Assembly: GCA_035403085.1 (NCBI GenBank)
Contig: DAONEM010000011.1
Coordinates: 1-61,851, forward strand
Source: JAMOAD01 sp023621955
Lineage (GTDB): Bacteria > Acidobacteriota > Aminicenantia > JAMOAD01
DNA: 61,851 nt
Direction: 5' to 3'
Shown: positions 8,947-17,057 of the stretch, one piece after another
How positions within the stretch are numbered: position 1 is the first letter of the stretch
How the letters are laid out: every line of letters begins with the position of its first letter
The notes under the pieces: model-generated
What the model saw: only the letters and a program-made list of their open reading frames with translations
Told to the model about the DNA's origin: nothing
The model's database searches: none
Made by a program: the position numbers and the translations under genes

Positions 8947-10192
8947 GGTTTCCCTCGAGGAAGTCTAGAATTTCCTTCTCATACTTGACCGCCATGGCCT
9001 CCACGGCCATGGAGACCGCATCCCCGAAGGGGCAGATCGTCCTGCCCCGGATTCCCCGGGCCACCGAAACGAGGGCCCGATAGTCCTCTTCCCTCCCCGT
9101 CTCGGAGAGGATTCTCTCCATCAGCTTCTTCAGGACGTTAGTCCCGTCCCGGCAAGGGGTGCACTGACCGCAGCTCTCATGGGAGTAGAACTCCACGGTG
9201 GAGGAGAGAATCCGGAGGATCGAATCCTCTTCGTCGAAGACCATGACGGCCCCTGAGCCTAACATCGATCCGGCTCGGGCCAGGGAATCGAAATCCATGG
9301 GGATATCGCACTCCTCCTCGATGAGGATCGGCGCCGAAAGCCCTCCGGGGATGACCCCCTTGAGCCTCCGGTTCTTGGGTATCCCCCCCCCGCAGGTGAA
9401 GATCAGCTCCTTGAGGTTGGTCCCCAGGGGAAGTTCGTAGAGCCCCGGCTTTACGACCCTCCCGGAGAGGGCGAAGAGTCGGGTTCCCCCGTTTTTCTGA
9501 CTCCCCAGGGAGGCAAACCAGAAGCCCCCCTCCAAGACGATGGAGGGAATGCAAGCCAGAGTCTCCACGTTGTTGATCAGGGTCGGCCGCCCGTAAAGGC
9601 CGGAAGAGGCCGGAAAGGGCGGCTTCAGGCGGGGGTGTCCCCTCTTCCCCTCCAGGGACTCGAGCAGGGCCGTCTCCTCGCCGCAGATGTAGGCCCCCGC
9701 TCCGGAATGAACGGCCACATCGAAGGAGAAAGCCGATTCCAGAATGTTCTTCCCGAGAAACCCGGCGTCTGCCGCCTCAGCTATGGCCCTCTCCACCATC
9801 TCCCTTCCCTCGGTGTACTCCCCGCGGAGGAAGATATACCCCTTGGTCAGCCCCAGGGCGTAGGCAGTGATGATCATCCCCTCCAGGAGCAGGTGGGGAA
9901 CACGGGTCAAGATGTAGCGATCCTTGAAGGTTCCCGGCTCCCCTTCGTCGGCGTTGGCCACCAGGTAGCGGGCCTTGCCGTCGGGAGGAGGGAGGAAAGT
10001 CCACTTCTGACCCGTAGGAAAACCGGCGCCCCCGCGTCCACGGAGGTTCGAGTTCTTCACCTCTTCCACGATGTCCCCGGGCGACATCTCCAAGGCCTTG
10101 CGCAGGGAGGCGTACCCACCCTGCCGAACGTACCCTTCCAGGGTTTCGCCCTTTTCCGCGTTCAAGAGGGGTTCGAAGATCCGATCGTTCAC
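8939..10192 (-). CDS. nuoF: NADH-quinone oxidoreductase subunit F
   Basis: NADH- and FMN-binding subunit, the electron entry point of complex I. The 417-residue length is standard. Visible are the NADH-binding GRGGAGFPTGQKW loop, the NADEGEPGTFKDR segment that contacts FMN, GAYICGEETALLESLEGKRG, and the N3 cluster motif ESCGQCTPCRDG with its later Cys in TICPFGDA. The GTG start at 10192 is preceded by GAGGAG, which also overlaps the nuoE stop. It sits in the canonical E-F-G order. Confidence 0.95.
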   Translation of the reverse strand: MNDRIFEPLLNAEKGETLEGYVRQGGYASLRKALEMSPGDIVEEVKNSNLRGRGGAGFPTGQKWTFLPPPDGKARYLVANADEGEPGTFKDRYILTRVPHLLLEGMIITAYALGLTKGYIFLRGEYTEGREMVERAIAEAADAGFLGKNILESAFSFDVAVHSGAGAYICGEETALLESLEGKRGHPRLKPPFPASSGLYGRPTLINNVETLACIPSIVLEGGFWFASLGSQKNGGTRLFALSGRVVKPGLYELPLGTNLKELIFTCGGGIPKNRRLKGVIPGGLSAPILIEEECDIPMDFDSLARAGSMLGSGAVMVFDEEDSILRILSSTVEFYSHESCGQCTPCRDGTNVLKKLMERILSETGREEDYRALVSVARGIRGRTICPFGDAVSMAVEAMAVKYEKEILDFLEGNHG

Positions 10193-10199
10193 GGTCTCC

Positions 10200-10664
10200 T
10201 CACTTGAACCCCTCCAGGAGGGAGAAGAGGTTTCCCTCCCCTAGGGGCCCGTAAACCCTGTCGTCCACCATGATGGCCGGAGCCTTCTCACAATGGCCGA
10301 GACATTCGCACAGGAAGAGGGAAAACCTCCCGTCCGGAGAGGTCCCCCCGGGCAGAAGGGAGTACTCCTCCTGAAGAACCTTGAGAATCTTCTCGGCCCC
10401 TCCCGAGCAGACCAGAGAGCGGCAGAGCAGAATCCGGTGCCTTCCACCGGGGCTCCTTTGAAGGAGGGAGTAGAAGGAGAGAACCTCTTCCACCCTCTCC
10501 GGGGTAATCTCGAAGAGGGCCGAGACCTCTTCCGCGGCTTCGGAATCGACGCAACCGTACTCCGCCTGAACGGCCATCAGCGCCGGAATCAGCGCCGACT
10601 CCTCCCTCTCGTAACTTCCCATGAGGGTGCGGATCTTCTCCTCCAGGACCGGTCCCAGCCTCAT
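10200..10664 (-). CDS. nuoE: NADH-quinone oxidoreductase subunit E
   Basis: Thioredoxin-fold [2Fe-2S] (N1a) subunit of the NADH dehydrogenase module, 154 residues. An N-terminal helical bundle (ALIPALMAVQAEYG through VEEVLSFYSLL) is followed by the cluster ligands in CRSLVC and CECLGHC. The start overlaps the nuoD stop (ATGA). It pairs with NuoF and NuoG to form the electron input module. Confidence 0.93.
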   Translation of the reverse strand: MRLGPVLEEKIRTLMGSYEREESALIPALMAVQAEYGCVDSEAAEEVSALFEITPERVEEVLSFYSLLQRSPGGRHRILLCRSLVCSGGAEKILKVLQEEYSLLPGGTSPDGRFSLFLCECLGHCEKAPAIMVDDRVYGPLGEGNLFSLLEGFK

Positions 10665-11989
10665 CGGTCCACCTCCCCGCCGATCATGTTGATCGAACCG
10701 AAGGTGGGGATGACGTCGGCCAAGTACCCCCCTTCGATCATCCGGGAGAGGCCGCTCATGAGGTGGAAGGCCGGAGCCCTGAGGTGGAGGCGGTAGGGTC
10801 GATCGCTGCCGTCGGAGACAAGGTAGAATCCGAGCTCTCCGTTGCCCCCCTCCACGGCCCTGTAGACCTCTCCCAGAGGGGGCTTGATACCGTAGCCCTC
10901 CATGACGGAGACGAACTGGTGGACGAGTCCCTCGATGGAGTTGAAGACCTGGGCCTTAGAGGGGGCGATCATCGGGTGGTCCGCGGCCAGAATTCCATCG
11001 TGGCGTTCCTCTTCCATCCCTTTCAACCCGGGGGGCAGGGAGATCCTCTCGGGTTCGATGGAATCGCCCCTCTTGGTCATCTCCAGTGCCTCACGAGCGG
11101 TGACGGTCTCTTCACCGATCTCGGCGGGAGGAGCCCCTTCCAGGAGTGTCAACCCCTGCTCGATGATTCTCGCGCTCTGCTCCATCTCCTCCATTCGGAC
11201 ACGGTAACGGTCATAAACGTCCCCGTTCTCGCCCAGGGGAATCTCGAACTCCACCCGGGGGTAGAGGGAGTAGGGGGAGAAGCGGCGGACATCGTAGAGA
11301 ATCCCGTTGGCCCTCAAGAGGGGGCCGGTAAAGCCGTAGGAGAGAGCCTCCTGGGCCGTGAGGGCCCCGATCCCCTTGGTCCTCTTCAGAAAGATCGGGT
11401 TGTTATCAAGGAGACGGGAGACCTCCTTGAGAACCTCCCGGGTTCGCAGAAGAGCCCTCTCCATGAGAGGGCGGAACCCTCGGGGCGCGTCGGCCTTCAC
11501 CCCGCCGATCCGGATGTAGGAGGTGGTCATCCGAGCTCCCGAAAGGAGTTCAAAGATCTTCCAGAGCTCCTCGCGGGCCTGCATCATGTAGAGCATCACC
11601 GTCAAGGCTCCGGATTCGGAGGCCAAGGCTCCGATGTTGATGAGGTGATCGGTGATTCGGGACATTTCGTCGGTAATCATCCGCAGAATCTCAGCCCTCT
11701 CGGGGACCTCCACCTTGAGAAGGTCCTCCACCGCCAAGGCGAAGCCGTGGTTGTTGATCAGGGGGGAGCAGTAGTTGAGCCTGTCGGTGTAGGGAATCAC
11801 CTTGGGATAACTCTTGTTCTCCGCGGTCTTCTCGAAGCCCCTGTGGAGGTACCCCATCTCCACATCCGAGGCCAAGACCTTCTCCCCTTCGACTTCCACG
11901 GCGATTCGAATGGTCCCATGCATGGCGGGATGGGAGGGGCCGATGTTGATGAGCTGGCTCTCTTCGGAGACCCTATCGATTCGGATCAT
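10661..11989 (-). CDS. nuoD: NADH-quinone oxidoreductase subunit D
   Basis: 49-kDa-type subunit that, with NuoB, forms the quinone-reduction site. It is 442 residues from the ATG at 11989, which has GAGGAG 7 nt upstream; a longer open frame runs back into nuoC but lacks homology. Diagnostic segments are INIGPSHPAMHG at the N-terminus, VEMGYLHRGFEK, the RIGGVKADAPRGF region, and the C-terminal DVIPTFGSINMIGGEVDR. The start overlaps nuoC by 17 nt. Related to hydrogenase large subunits, but without the Ni-binding cysteines. Confidence 0.95.
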   Translation of the reverse strand: MIRIDRVSEESQLINIGPSHPAMHGTIRIAVEVEGEKVLASDVEMGYLHRGFEKTAENKSYPKVIPYTDRLNYCSPLINNHGFALAVEDLLKVEVPERAEILRMITDEMSRITDHLINIGALASESGALTVMLYMMQAREELWKIFELLSGARMTTSYIRIGGVKADAPRGFRPLMERALLRTREVLKEVSRLLDNNPIFLKRTKGIGALTAQEALSYGFTGPLLRANGILYDVRRFSPYSLYPRVEFEIPLGENGDVYDRYRVRMEEMEQSARIIEQGLTLLEGAPPAEIGEETVTAREALEMTKRGDSIEPERISLPPGLKGMEEERHDGILAADHPMIAPSKAQVFNSIEGLVHQFVSVMEGYGIKPPLGEVYRAVEGGNGELGFYLVSDGSDRPYRLHLRAPAFHLMSGLSRMIEGGYLADVIPTFGSINMIGGEVDR

Positions 11990-12464
11990 CTTTGATCTCC
12001 TCGTAGAGAGGCTGTTCCCTCTTCCATGGGTAGTCCTTGAGAAGGGGATGACCCTGAAACTCATCGTAGAGGAGGATTCTCCTCAGGTCCGGATGGTCGT
12101 GAAAGGGGATGCCGAACATGTCGTAGACCTCCCGTTCCAACCAGGAGGCGTTCCCGTAGAGGGAGGTCAGGGAAGGCGCCTCTTCGCCTTGGTTCAGGGG
12201 GACCTTGATTCTCACCCGCTTGTTGTAGTCCAGGGAGAAGAGGTGACAGACCAGTTCGAAGCGTTGGGGCTGGGGCTCGGGCCACCGGAGATAATCCACC
12301 GCCGTGATGTCCAGGAGGACCTGAAAGGACTTCTCCTCCAAGAGGGCTTTGACAAGAAGGGGGTAACATCCCTTGGTCACAACGAAGACGGGCATCTCCC
12401 TCTCTTGGTAGAGAAGAATCCCTTCGGCAAAGCGGCTCTTCAAGTTCTCGACGAACTCTTCCAT
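11973..12464 (-). CDS. nuoC: NADH-quinone oxidoreductase subunit C
   Basis: 30-kDa-type structural subunit of the complex I connecting module, 163 residues. The family signature is the C-terminal LEREVYDMFGIPFHDHPDLRRILL block, followed by GHPLLKDYPWKRE. I place the start at the ATG at 12464, where homology begins, rather than a longer frame reaching 12653, which would lie inside nuoB. NuoC and NuoD are separate proteins here, not fused as in E. coli. Confidence 0.9.
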   Translation of the reverse strand: MEEFVENLKSRFAEGILLYQEREMPVFVVTKGCYPLLVKALLEEKSFQVLLDITAVDYLRWPEPQPQRFELVCHLFSLDYNKRVRIKVPLNQGEEAPSLTSLYGNASWLEREVYDMFGIPFHDHPDLRRILLYDEFQGHPLLKDYPWKREQPLYEEIKDDPNR

Positions 12465-12925
12465 CTCCAATCCCGAGGCTCCTGAGCGATCTTCTTCTGC
12501 AGGAGCATCACCCCTTCCAAAACGGTCTCCGGCCGAGGGGGACAGCCGGGGATGTAGACGTCCACGGGAATCACGTGATCGATGCCCTGCACCGAAGAGT
12601 AGTTGTGGTAGATCCCTCCGCTCACGGCGCAGGTGCCAAAGGCGACGACCCACTTGGGTTCCGCCATGGAGAGGTAAACCCTTTTCAGAACCGGCGCCAG
12701 CTTATGGGAGACCGTGCCCACCACCATCAGAAGATCGGATTGACGGGGAGAGAAGCGGGTCAGACCCACGCCGAAACGGTCGATGTCGAAATGGGAGCAG
12801 GCGGAGGCGATGAACTCCATGCCGCAGCAGGCGGTGACGAATGGGTAGACGAAGAGGGAGTAGCCCCGCGCCCAGCCGAGAAGGTCGTCGATCTTCGTGG
12901 TCAGGAAGGGTGAGCTCACTCCCAT
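12440..12925 (-). CDS. nuoB: NADH-quinone oxidoreductase subunit B
   Basis: Carries cluster N2, the last iron-sulfur centre before quinone. In 161 residues the four ligands are visible: the tandem cysteines of ACCGMEF, the Cys in FGTCAVSGG, and the Cys-Pro in YIPGCPPRPE. The ATG overlaps the nuoA stop by 10 nt and the 3' end overlaps nuoC by 25 nt, consistent with tight translational coupling. Confidence 0.95.
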   Translation of the reverse strand: MGVSSPFLTTKIDDLLGWARGYSLFVYPFVTACCGMEFIASACSHFDIDRFGVGLTRFSPRQSDLLMVVGTVSHKLAPVLKRVYLSMAEPKWVVAFGTCAVSGGIYHNYSSVQGIDHVIPVDVYIPGCPPRPETVLEGVMLLQKKIAQEPRDWRWKSSSRT

Positions 12926-13278
12926 TGGGAGCCCCCTCTCTTCCAGAAGTACCAGAGAGAGAAAGAGACGACGCCGAGGAAGAACAAGCCGGCGGAAAAG
13001 ATGAGCACCTCCCCGGGAGTCTCACCCTCTCTGGGAAAGGACAAGACGAAGGGAAAGAGAAATACCGCCGCCACGTCGAAGACCAGGAAGGCCATGGCAA
13101 CGAAGAAGAAGCGGGGGTGCTGAGCCTCGCGGTACTCCTCCAGAGGGGGCTGGCCGGTCTCGAAGGGTTCCCCTTTGACACCGTTATCCCGCTGTTTTGG
13201 ACCCAGAAGGCGGGAGACGTTGGCCGAAGCCAAGGCGGCGAAGAGGAAGAAGAGGAAAGCCGTGACGGTTTCCATCAT
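12916..13278 (-). CDS. nuoA: NADH-quinone oxidoreductase subunit A
   Basis: Small membrane subunit (120 residues) at the heel of complex I, next to NuoH. It has three hydrophobic helices and the conserved PFETGQPPLEEYR loop between helices 1 and 2. Two adjacent ATGs (13278 and 13275) are candidates; an in-frame GTG at 13287 overlaps the -10 box of the promoter and cannot be inside the mRNA. With the promoter at 13286-13314 the predicted transcript begins about at this ATG, so nuoA may be read from a leaderless mRNA. Confidence 0.9.
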   Translation of the reverse strand: MMETVTAFLFFLFAALASANVSRLLGPKQRDNGVKGEPFETGQPPLEEYREAQHPRFFFVAMAFLVFDVAAVFLFPFVLSFPREGETPGEVLIFSAGLFFLGVVSFSLWYFWKRGGSQWE

Positions 13279-13285
13279 GCCTTTC

Positions 13286-13314
13286 ACTATACCAACTTTT
13301 CACGTGGCTTTCAA
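13286..13314 (-). promoter_or_regulatory. sigma70 promoter of the nuoA-I operon
   Basis: On the minus strand TTGAAA (13309-13314), 17 bp, TATAGT (13286-13291). The -10 box ends only 7 nt before the first candidate ATG, giving a predicted leaderless or near-leaderless mRNA. Confidence 0.65.
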
Positions 13315-13327
13315 CTTCCCCTGGCGG

Positions 13328-14422
13328 TCAAAAGAGTCCCTCCAGAAGCGCGTCCAAGAGAAACAGAGACTCCCTGCGAACCCTCAGACGTCCGGAGGTC
13401 ACGCTGAAGAACCTCTCACCGTCGGGTCCGTTCAGGCGGGGAAGGAGCCGCGTCGGATCGACACCGAACCGCTCGGCGAAGCGGACCCGGTCGATCCCCT
13501 CCACCCTTCTCAGCCCCATCATCAGGGCCTCTCTGGCCCTCTCTTCCCGGGAGAGGGTCCTCCTCTCCCCCCAGGGAAGGACTCCCCTGAGCACGGCCTC
13601 CCGCCAAAGGGTCAGGGAGGAGTGGTTCTTCCCCCGGGCCTCCGGGAGAAGGGAGGAAGCGGAGGGTCCCAGGCCGAGGAAGGGGGAGTAGTCCCAGTAG
13701 AGAAGGTTGTGAACGCCCTCCCCGCCGGGACGCGCGAAATTGGAGATCTCGTACCGGTGATAGGAGCGTCTCTCCAGCTCCTCTTCGATTCTGAGAAAAC
13801 TTTCGACCTGGGCCTCCCCGTCCAGGGGAACCGGCCCCCTTCCCTTCCCCTCCATACCTTCCAGAAGGTAGAGGGAGAGACTCTCGGGAGGGACCCGATC
13901 GATGAACTCCAGGAGGGAGCGGCCGGTCGCTTCGTCTTCCCCCTGAACGCCGACGATGAAGTCGTAGTTCAGCCTGGGGATTCCGGCCTTCCTCGCCAAC
14001 CGTGCCGCCTCCAGAGAGTCTTCGACGCTGTGTTCACGCCCCAAGATCCCGAGCATCCTCGGATCCGCGGCCTGGACCCCCAGGCTGACCCTGTGGACAC
14101 CGACTTCGGCAAGATCCTCGAAGAGCTCCTCCGATGCGTCCTCGGGGTTGATCTCAACGCTGATCTCCCGCCACTGGCTCCCGGAGTAGACCCTCAGAAG
14201 GCTCTTCAAAACCCTTTTCAAACCTTCTCCCAGGAGGGAGGGGGTCCCTCCGCCGACGTAGAGGGTTTCGAAAGAGAGGTTCAGGGAGAGGGCCACTTCG
14301 GCCTCCCGAACCACACTCTCCAGGTACACCTCGACCCTCTCGGGATCGGGAAGGGTCTTGAGAAAGTGACAGTAGGGGCAGAGGCGTCGGCAGAAAGGAA
14401 CGTGCAGGTAGAGACCGGCCAA
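13328..14422 (-). CDS. hemW: radical SAM heme chaperone HemW (CPO-like)
   Basis: Radical SAM protein of 364 residues related to oxygen-independent coproporphyrinogen III oxidase. The N-terminal CRRLCPYC supplies the CxxxCxxC [4Fe-4S] ligands and YVGGGTPSLL is the SAM-binding loop. Further on, HNLLYW matches the HNxxYW motif described for HemW heme binding, which favours heme chaperone over true HemN. The start is a TTG 10 nt after a GGAG. It is the last gene of the minus-strand cluster that begins with the sigma54 activator. No other heme genes are nearby. Confidence 0.85.
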   Translation of the reverse strand: MAGLYLHVPFCRRLCPYCHFLKTLPDPERVEVYLESVVREAEVALSLNLSFETLYVGGGTPSLLGEGLKRVLKSLLRVYSGSQWREISVEINPEDASEELFEDLAEVGVHRVSLGVQAADPRMLGILGREHSVEDSLEAARLARKAGIPRLNYDFIVGVQGEDEATGRSLLEFIDRVPPESLSLYLLEGMEGKGRGPVPLDGEAQVESFLRIEEELERRSYHRYEISNFARPGGEGVHNLLYWDYSPFLGLGPSASSLLPEARGKNHSSLTLWREAVLRGVLPWGERRTLSREERAREALMMGLRRVEGIDRVRFAERFGVDPTRLLPRLNGPDGERFFSVTSGRLRVRRESLFLLDALLEGLF

Positions 14423-14434
14423 CCCGCGCTCCGG

Positions 14435-15331
14435 TCAGAGGCTCGCTTCCCGACTCCGACGAAAACGTTTGTGGAAGCTGAGGAAGATGGCCCCGAAACA
14501 GTAGGCGTCGCAGAGGAAGAGGAGAGCCCCTCCCACATGGAAAGGAAGGTTGCGTACAACCGTCAGAGGGATAAGCCCCAGCAGGAGAATCACCACCGGC
14601 GAGAGGATCCTCCCTTTCAAGGCCCTCTTTCTGACCACTTCCCCCAGCCACCAGGAGAAAGAGGCCCTCCCGACGACCTTCAGGAAGAAGATCCCCAAGG
14701 CCGAAACTACGAGGAAGGGGATGCCGATCAGGAAGAGGCTGAGAAAGGCGGAGAAGATCAAGATCGAGATGGCGGTCAGGTAGAGCAGAAGCCCCCAGAG
14801 CGTGTTCCTCAGAGGATTTTTCCCCAGAAGATCGGCGATTCCCTCGACCTTGGCGGGGATCAGTGTAAAGGTCACCACCGAAAGAACGAGCCAGAAGAGA
14901 AGGGAAAGGAGCAGCCCCAACACCTTGCCCGAGGTCACTCCCGTGGTCCCTCCGCCCAGGGATTGGCGCAGGATCGTCATGGTCTCCCTCAGGTTGTTGA
15001 ACTCGATGGCCCTTCCCCGGATTCTGGCCCCTTCCCGGGCTTTGATTCTGCCCCCCAGGACAACTACGTCCCCAGCGATGACCGAACCCGGCTTCAGCGT
15101 GCAATCGGCGCCGATGAGGACCACATCCCTACGGGCTTGCCCGGAGAGGATCAACTCACCTCCAAGGAGAACGATGTCTTTGTTGGCCTCCCCTTGAACC
15201 ACGATCCTCTGCTTCAGGCCGATGATCTCCTCGTTGTAAACCGTCTGGGCGGGAACGATGAACTCCTTCGCTACCGAGAGAACCGAGAGGCCCAAGAGGA
15301 AAAAGAGGAAGAGAAGCTTATTTTTTCTCAT
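14435..15331 (-). CDS. exported beta-helix (polymer-forming-like) protein with C-terminal membrane helices
   Basis: A 298-residue protein. It has a signal peptide (about 1-21), then a domain of short regular strands (NKDIVLLGGELILSGQ, RRDVVLIGADCTL, GDVVVLGGRIK) that repeats like the bactofilin/polymer-forming beta-helix. Four or five hydrophobic helices follow from about residue 130 to 285. The N-terminal half is probably extracytoplasmic. The start overlaps the anti-sigma gene by 14 nt, so the protein belongs to the ECF sigma operon and may be part of the envelope stress circuit. No function is known. Confidence 0.6.
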   Translation of the reverse strand: MRKNKLLFLFFLLGLSVLSVAKEFIVPAQTVYNEEIIGLKQRIVVQGEANKDIVLLGGELILSGQARRDVVLIGADCTLKPGSVIAGDVVVLGGRIKAREGARIRGRAIEFNNLRETMTILRQSLGGGTTGVTSGKVLGLLLSLLFWLVLSVVTFTLIPAKVEGIADLLGKNPLRNTLWGLLLYLTAISILIFSAFLSLFLIGIPFLVVSALGIFFLKVVGRASFSWWLGEVVRKRALKGRILSPVVILLLGLIPLTVVRNLPFHVGGALLFLCDAYCFGAIFLSFHKRFRRSREASL

Positions 15332-15893
15332 TCTTCTGATAACCCGTGATCAACCTCTTGTTGAAGAAGATCAACCCGGCCAGCACGGCGAGAAGAAGGA
15401 GAAGAGTCCCGCTGAAGCCCAACAACGACCCCGGCGTCCCAGGCCCCTCGATGGAAAACTTCTGCATGAGCTTCTCCCCCAGCAGTGTCAGACGGTTGAG
15501 ATTCCGGACACCGTTCTTCAACATGAAGGAGATGTTGAGGTGGTGGAAGAGGAAGTGGGTCAGATAGGTCCCTCCGTAACGGGAAACCATGTAGGCGAGT
15601 ATGGAAAAAATGCTGACGAAACCCAGAGAAAGGCTCAAGAAAAGCTCTTCCAGCGTGATCCGCCTTTTAACAGCTTTGTTGAGAATCTGCTGGTAAAGGG
15701 AAGCGGGGGGAGTCTCCAGAACGGGTTCGATCAAGGCTCTCTCCAGGGCTCTGAGCCGCTCGACCTTGATGCGGCACCGATCGCACCCTTCCAGGTGGTG
15801 CTCCAAGGAGATGATCTCCTCCCAAGGGAGTCCCCCTTCCACATACTCCATCAACAACGGATCGTCCACGTGGACATCTTTAGGTTTTATCAT
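15318..15893 (-). CDS. membrane anti-sigma factor with zinc-finger domain
   Basis: A 191-residue protein. Near its N-terminus is an H-x3-C-x2-C element (HHLEGCDRC), the zinc-binding signature of ZAS/zf-HC2 anti-sigma domains. Two hydrophobic segments follow, around LFLSLSLGFVSIFSILAYMV and the C-terminal LLGFSGTLLLLLAVLAGLIFF. Such proteins hold an ECF sigma factor at the membrane until an envelope signal releases it. The ATG at 15893 overlaps the sigma gene by 14 nt; TTG and GTG codons lie just upstream. The partner is the ECF sigma directly before it. Confidence 0.75.
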   Translation of the reverse strand: MIKPKDVHVDDPLLMEYVEGGLPWEEIISLEHHLEGCDRCRIKVERLRALERALIEPVLETPPASLYQQILNKAVKRRITLEELFLSLSLGFVSIFSILAYMVSRYGGTYLTHFLFHHLNISFMLKNGVRNLNRLTLLGEKLMQKFSIEGPGTPGSLLGFSGTLLLLLAVLAGLIFFNKRLITGYQKNEKK

Positions 15894-16443
15894 GTTCACC
15901 AACCGTTTCCACCAATTTTTGCTTGGCCCGGAAGATCTTGTTCTTCAGCGTCCCCATGGGAATACCGAGAATCTGGGCGATCTCTTCGTACTTGAGCTCG
16001 TTGACATAGCGCATGATGAGGAGCTCCCGGTAAGTTTCCGGGAGGCTCTCCACGGCGTTCCAGACCTTCTCCGAGGTCTCCTCCTGGATCAGCGTGTCTT
16101 CCCGGGTCACCGTGTTGAGCTCGGGGAAGTCAGGAGAGGAGTCCTCCTTGTTCGAGAAGGAGGTAAAGGTCAGGTTCTTCTTCTTCCGGAAGAAGTCGAC
16201 GAGGAGGTTGTGGGCTAAGCTGTAGACCCAAGTGCTGAACTTGAAGTGGAAGTCATAGGTCTTGAGTTTCGTAAAAACCTTGAGAAAGACCTCCTGGGTA
16301 AGTTCGGCGGAGAGCTCCCGATCGGATAGGTTCTTCAGGAAGTAGTTGAAGAGCCCTTTCTGGTAGTTGACAACCAGGAGTTCCATAGCCTCTCTATCTC
16401 CTTGTAAGCACTTTTGAACCAAAGTCTCTTCGTTATGGTCCAT
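15880..16443 (-). CDS. ECF-family RNA polymerase sigma factor (RpoE-like)
   Basis: A 187-residue group 4 sigma factor. Region 2 is seen in LLVVNYQKGLFNYFLKNL through the KFSTWVYSLAHNLLVDFFRKKK segment, which melts the -10. Region 4 is LPETYRELLIMRYVNELKYEEIAQILGIPMGTLKNKIFRAKQKL, a helix-turn-helix for the -35. The downstream gene is a membrane zf-HC2 anti-sigma. There is no Shine-Dalgarno; a GGAAAC/CGTATA promoter element ends 5 nt before the ATG, which suggests autoregulation and a leaderless transcript. Confidence 0.88.
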   Translation of the reverse strand: MDHNEETLVQKCLQGDREAMELLVVNYQKGLFNYFLKNLSDRELSAELTQEVFLKVFTKLKTYDFHFKFSTWVYSLAHNLLVDFFRKKKNLTFTSFSNKEDSSPDFPELNTVTREDTLIQEETSEKVWNAVESLPETYRELLIMRYVNELKYEEIAQILGIPMGTLKNKIFRAKQKLVETVGEHDKT

Positions 16444-16448
16444 GGAGT

Positions 16449-16476
16449 TATACGAGGCCCCGGTTCCTATGTTTCC
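16449..16476 (-). promoter_or_regulatory. candidate ECF-type autoregulated promoter
   Basis: On the minus strand GGAAAC (16471-16476), 16 bp, CGTATA (16449-16454), close to the GGAAC-N16/17-CGT pattern of many ECF sigma promoters. The -35 lies in the last codons of the LolA-like gene. The -10 also contains TATAAC, so a sigma70 reading is possible. Confidence 0.45.
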
Positions 16477-17057
16477 TGGGGAATTTGAAAGAGGCTCTTG
16501 CTGAGGGGGAGATCGACCGTAAGCTTGTCGATCCGGAGCTTGATGCGGTCGCCGTTCTTAAGAGCGATGGAGAGTTCTCTGAGTTCACCGCCTTGAAAGC
16601 GAAGCTCCCCTCTCTCAAACTCATCGTTCTTCTCTCCGTCAACCTCTAGGATGTTCCCTTTGACGCGGAACCGCCGACTGTTGAGAAACTCCCTGGGACG
16701 GGAGATCATATCGAGAATCGTTCTGTTGAAGGACTCTTCGGAGAGCTCCAACTCTTCGACCTCGTCCCCTTCGATCTGGTAAGCCTTGCCTTCCGTGAGA
16801 AGGTAGCTTCTCGTTTCCAGGCCCTTGTAGTCCCACCGCCAAGACCCTTGCCGGTAGTAAGCGCGGCCGCTCTCTTCCACGCTCTCCTTCTCGATTCCCG
16901 ATCGGTAGGATTGGAAGAAACGGAGCTCCAGGGTACTCGCCCTCTCTACCCGCTCCAGATACTTCGCCCACGAAGGGGGAAGGGTCTCCGAGAGGAGATC
17001 AAAAGGAAGGAAGAAGATTAAAAGGGCTAAAAAAAAAAGCCCCCTTGGGGGGTTCAT
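16467..17057 (-). CDS. lolA: outer-membrane lipoprotein carrier LolA-like protein
   Basis: A 196-residue exported protein with a hydrophobic signal segment (about 6-23). The mature part has the LolA layout: LELRFFQSYRSG at the start, then RAYYRQGSWRWDY, where the family has the GxxxxxRPxxFRW strand, and a repeated beta-strand structure thereafter. LolA ferries lipoproteins across the periplasm; a LolC/E-LolD pair encoded at 43.9-45.8 kb would be its partner. It overlaps the cheY stop (ATGA). Sequence divergence leaves open a general LolA-fold protein. Confidence 0.7.
   Translation of the reverse strand: MNPPRGLFFLALLIFFLPFDLLSETLPPSWAKYLERVERASTLELRFFQSYRSGIEKESVEESGRAYYRQGSWRWDYKGLETRSYLLTEGKAYQIEGDEVEELELSEESFNRTILDMISRPREFLNSRRFRVKGNILEVDGEKNDEFERGELRFQGGELRELSIALKNGDRIKLRIDKLTVDLPLSKSLFQIPQET

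Noticed and set aside
13175..15349. A 724-codon open frame on the plus strand
   Set aside because: It lies antisense to nuoA, hemW and the beta-helix protein, which all have clear motifs. Its Pro/Gly/Glu-rich composition is what the G+C-rich complementary strand produces.
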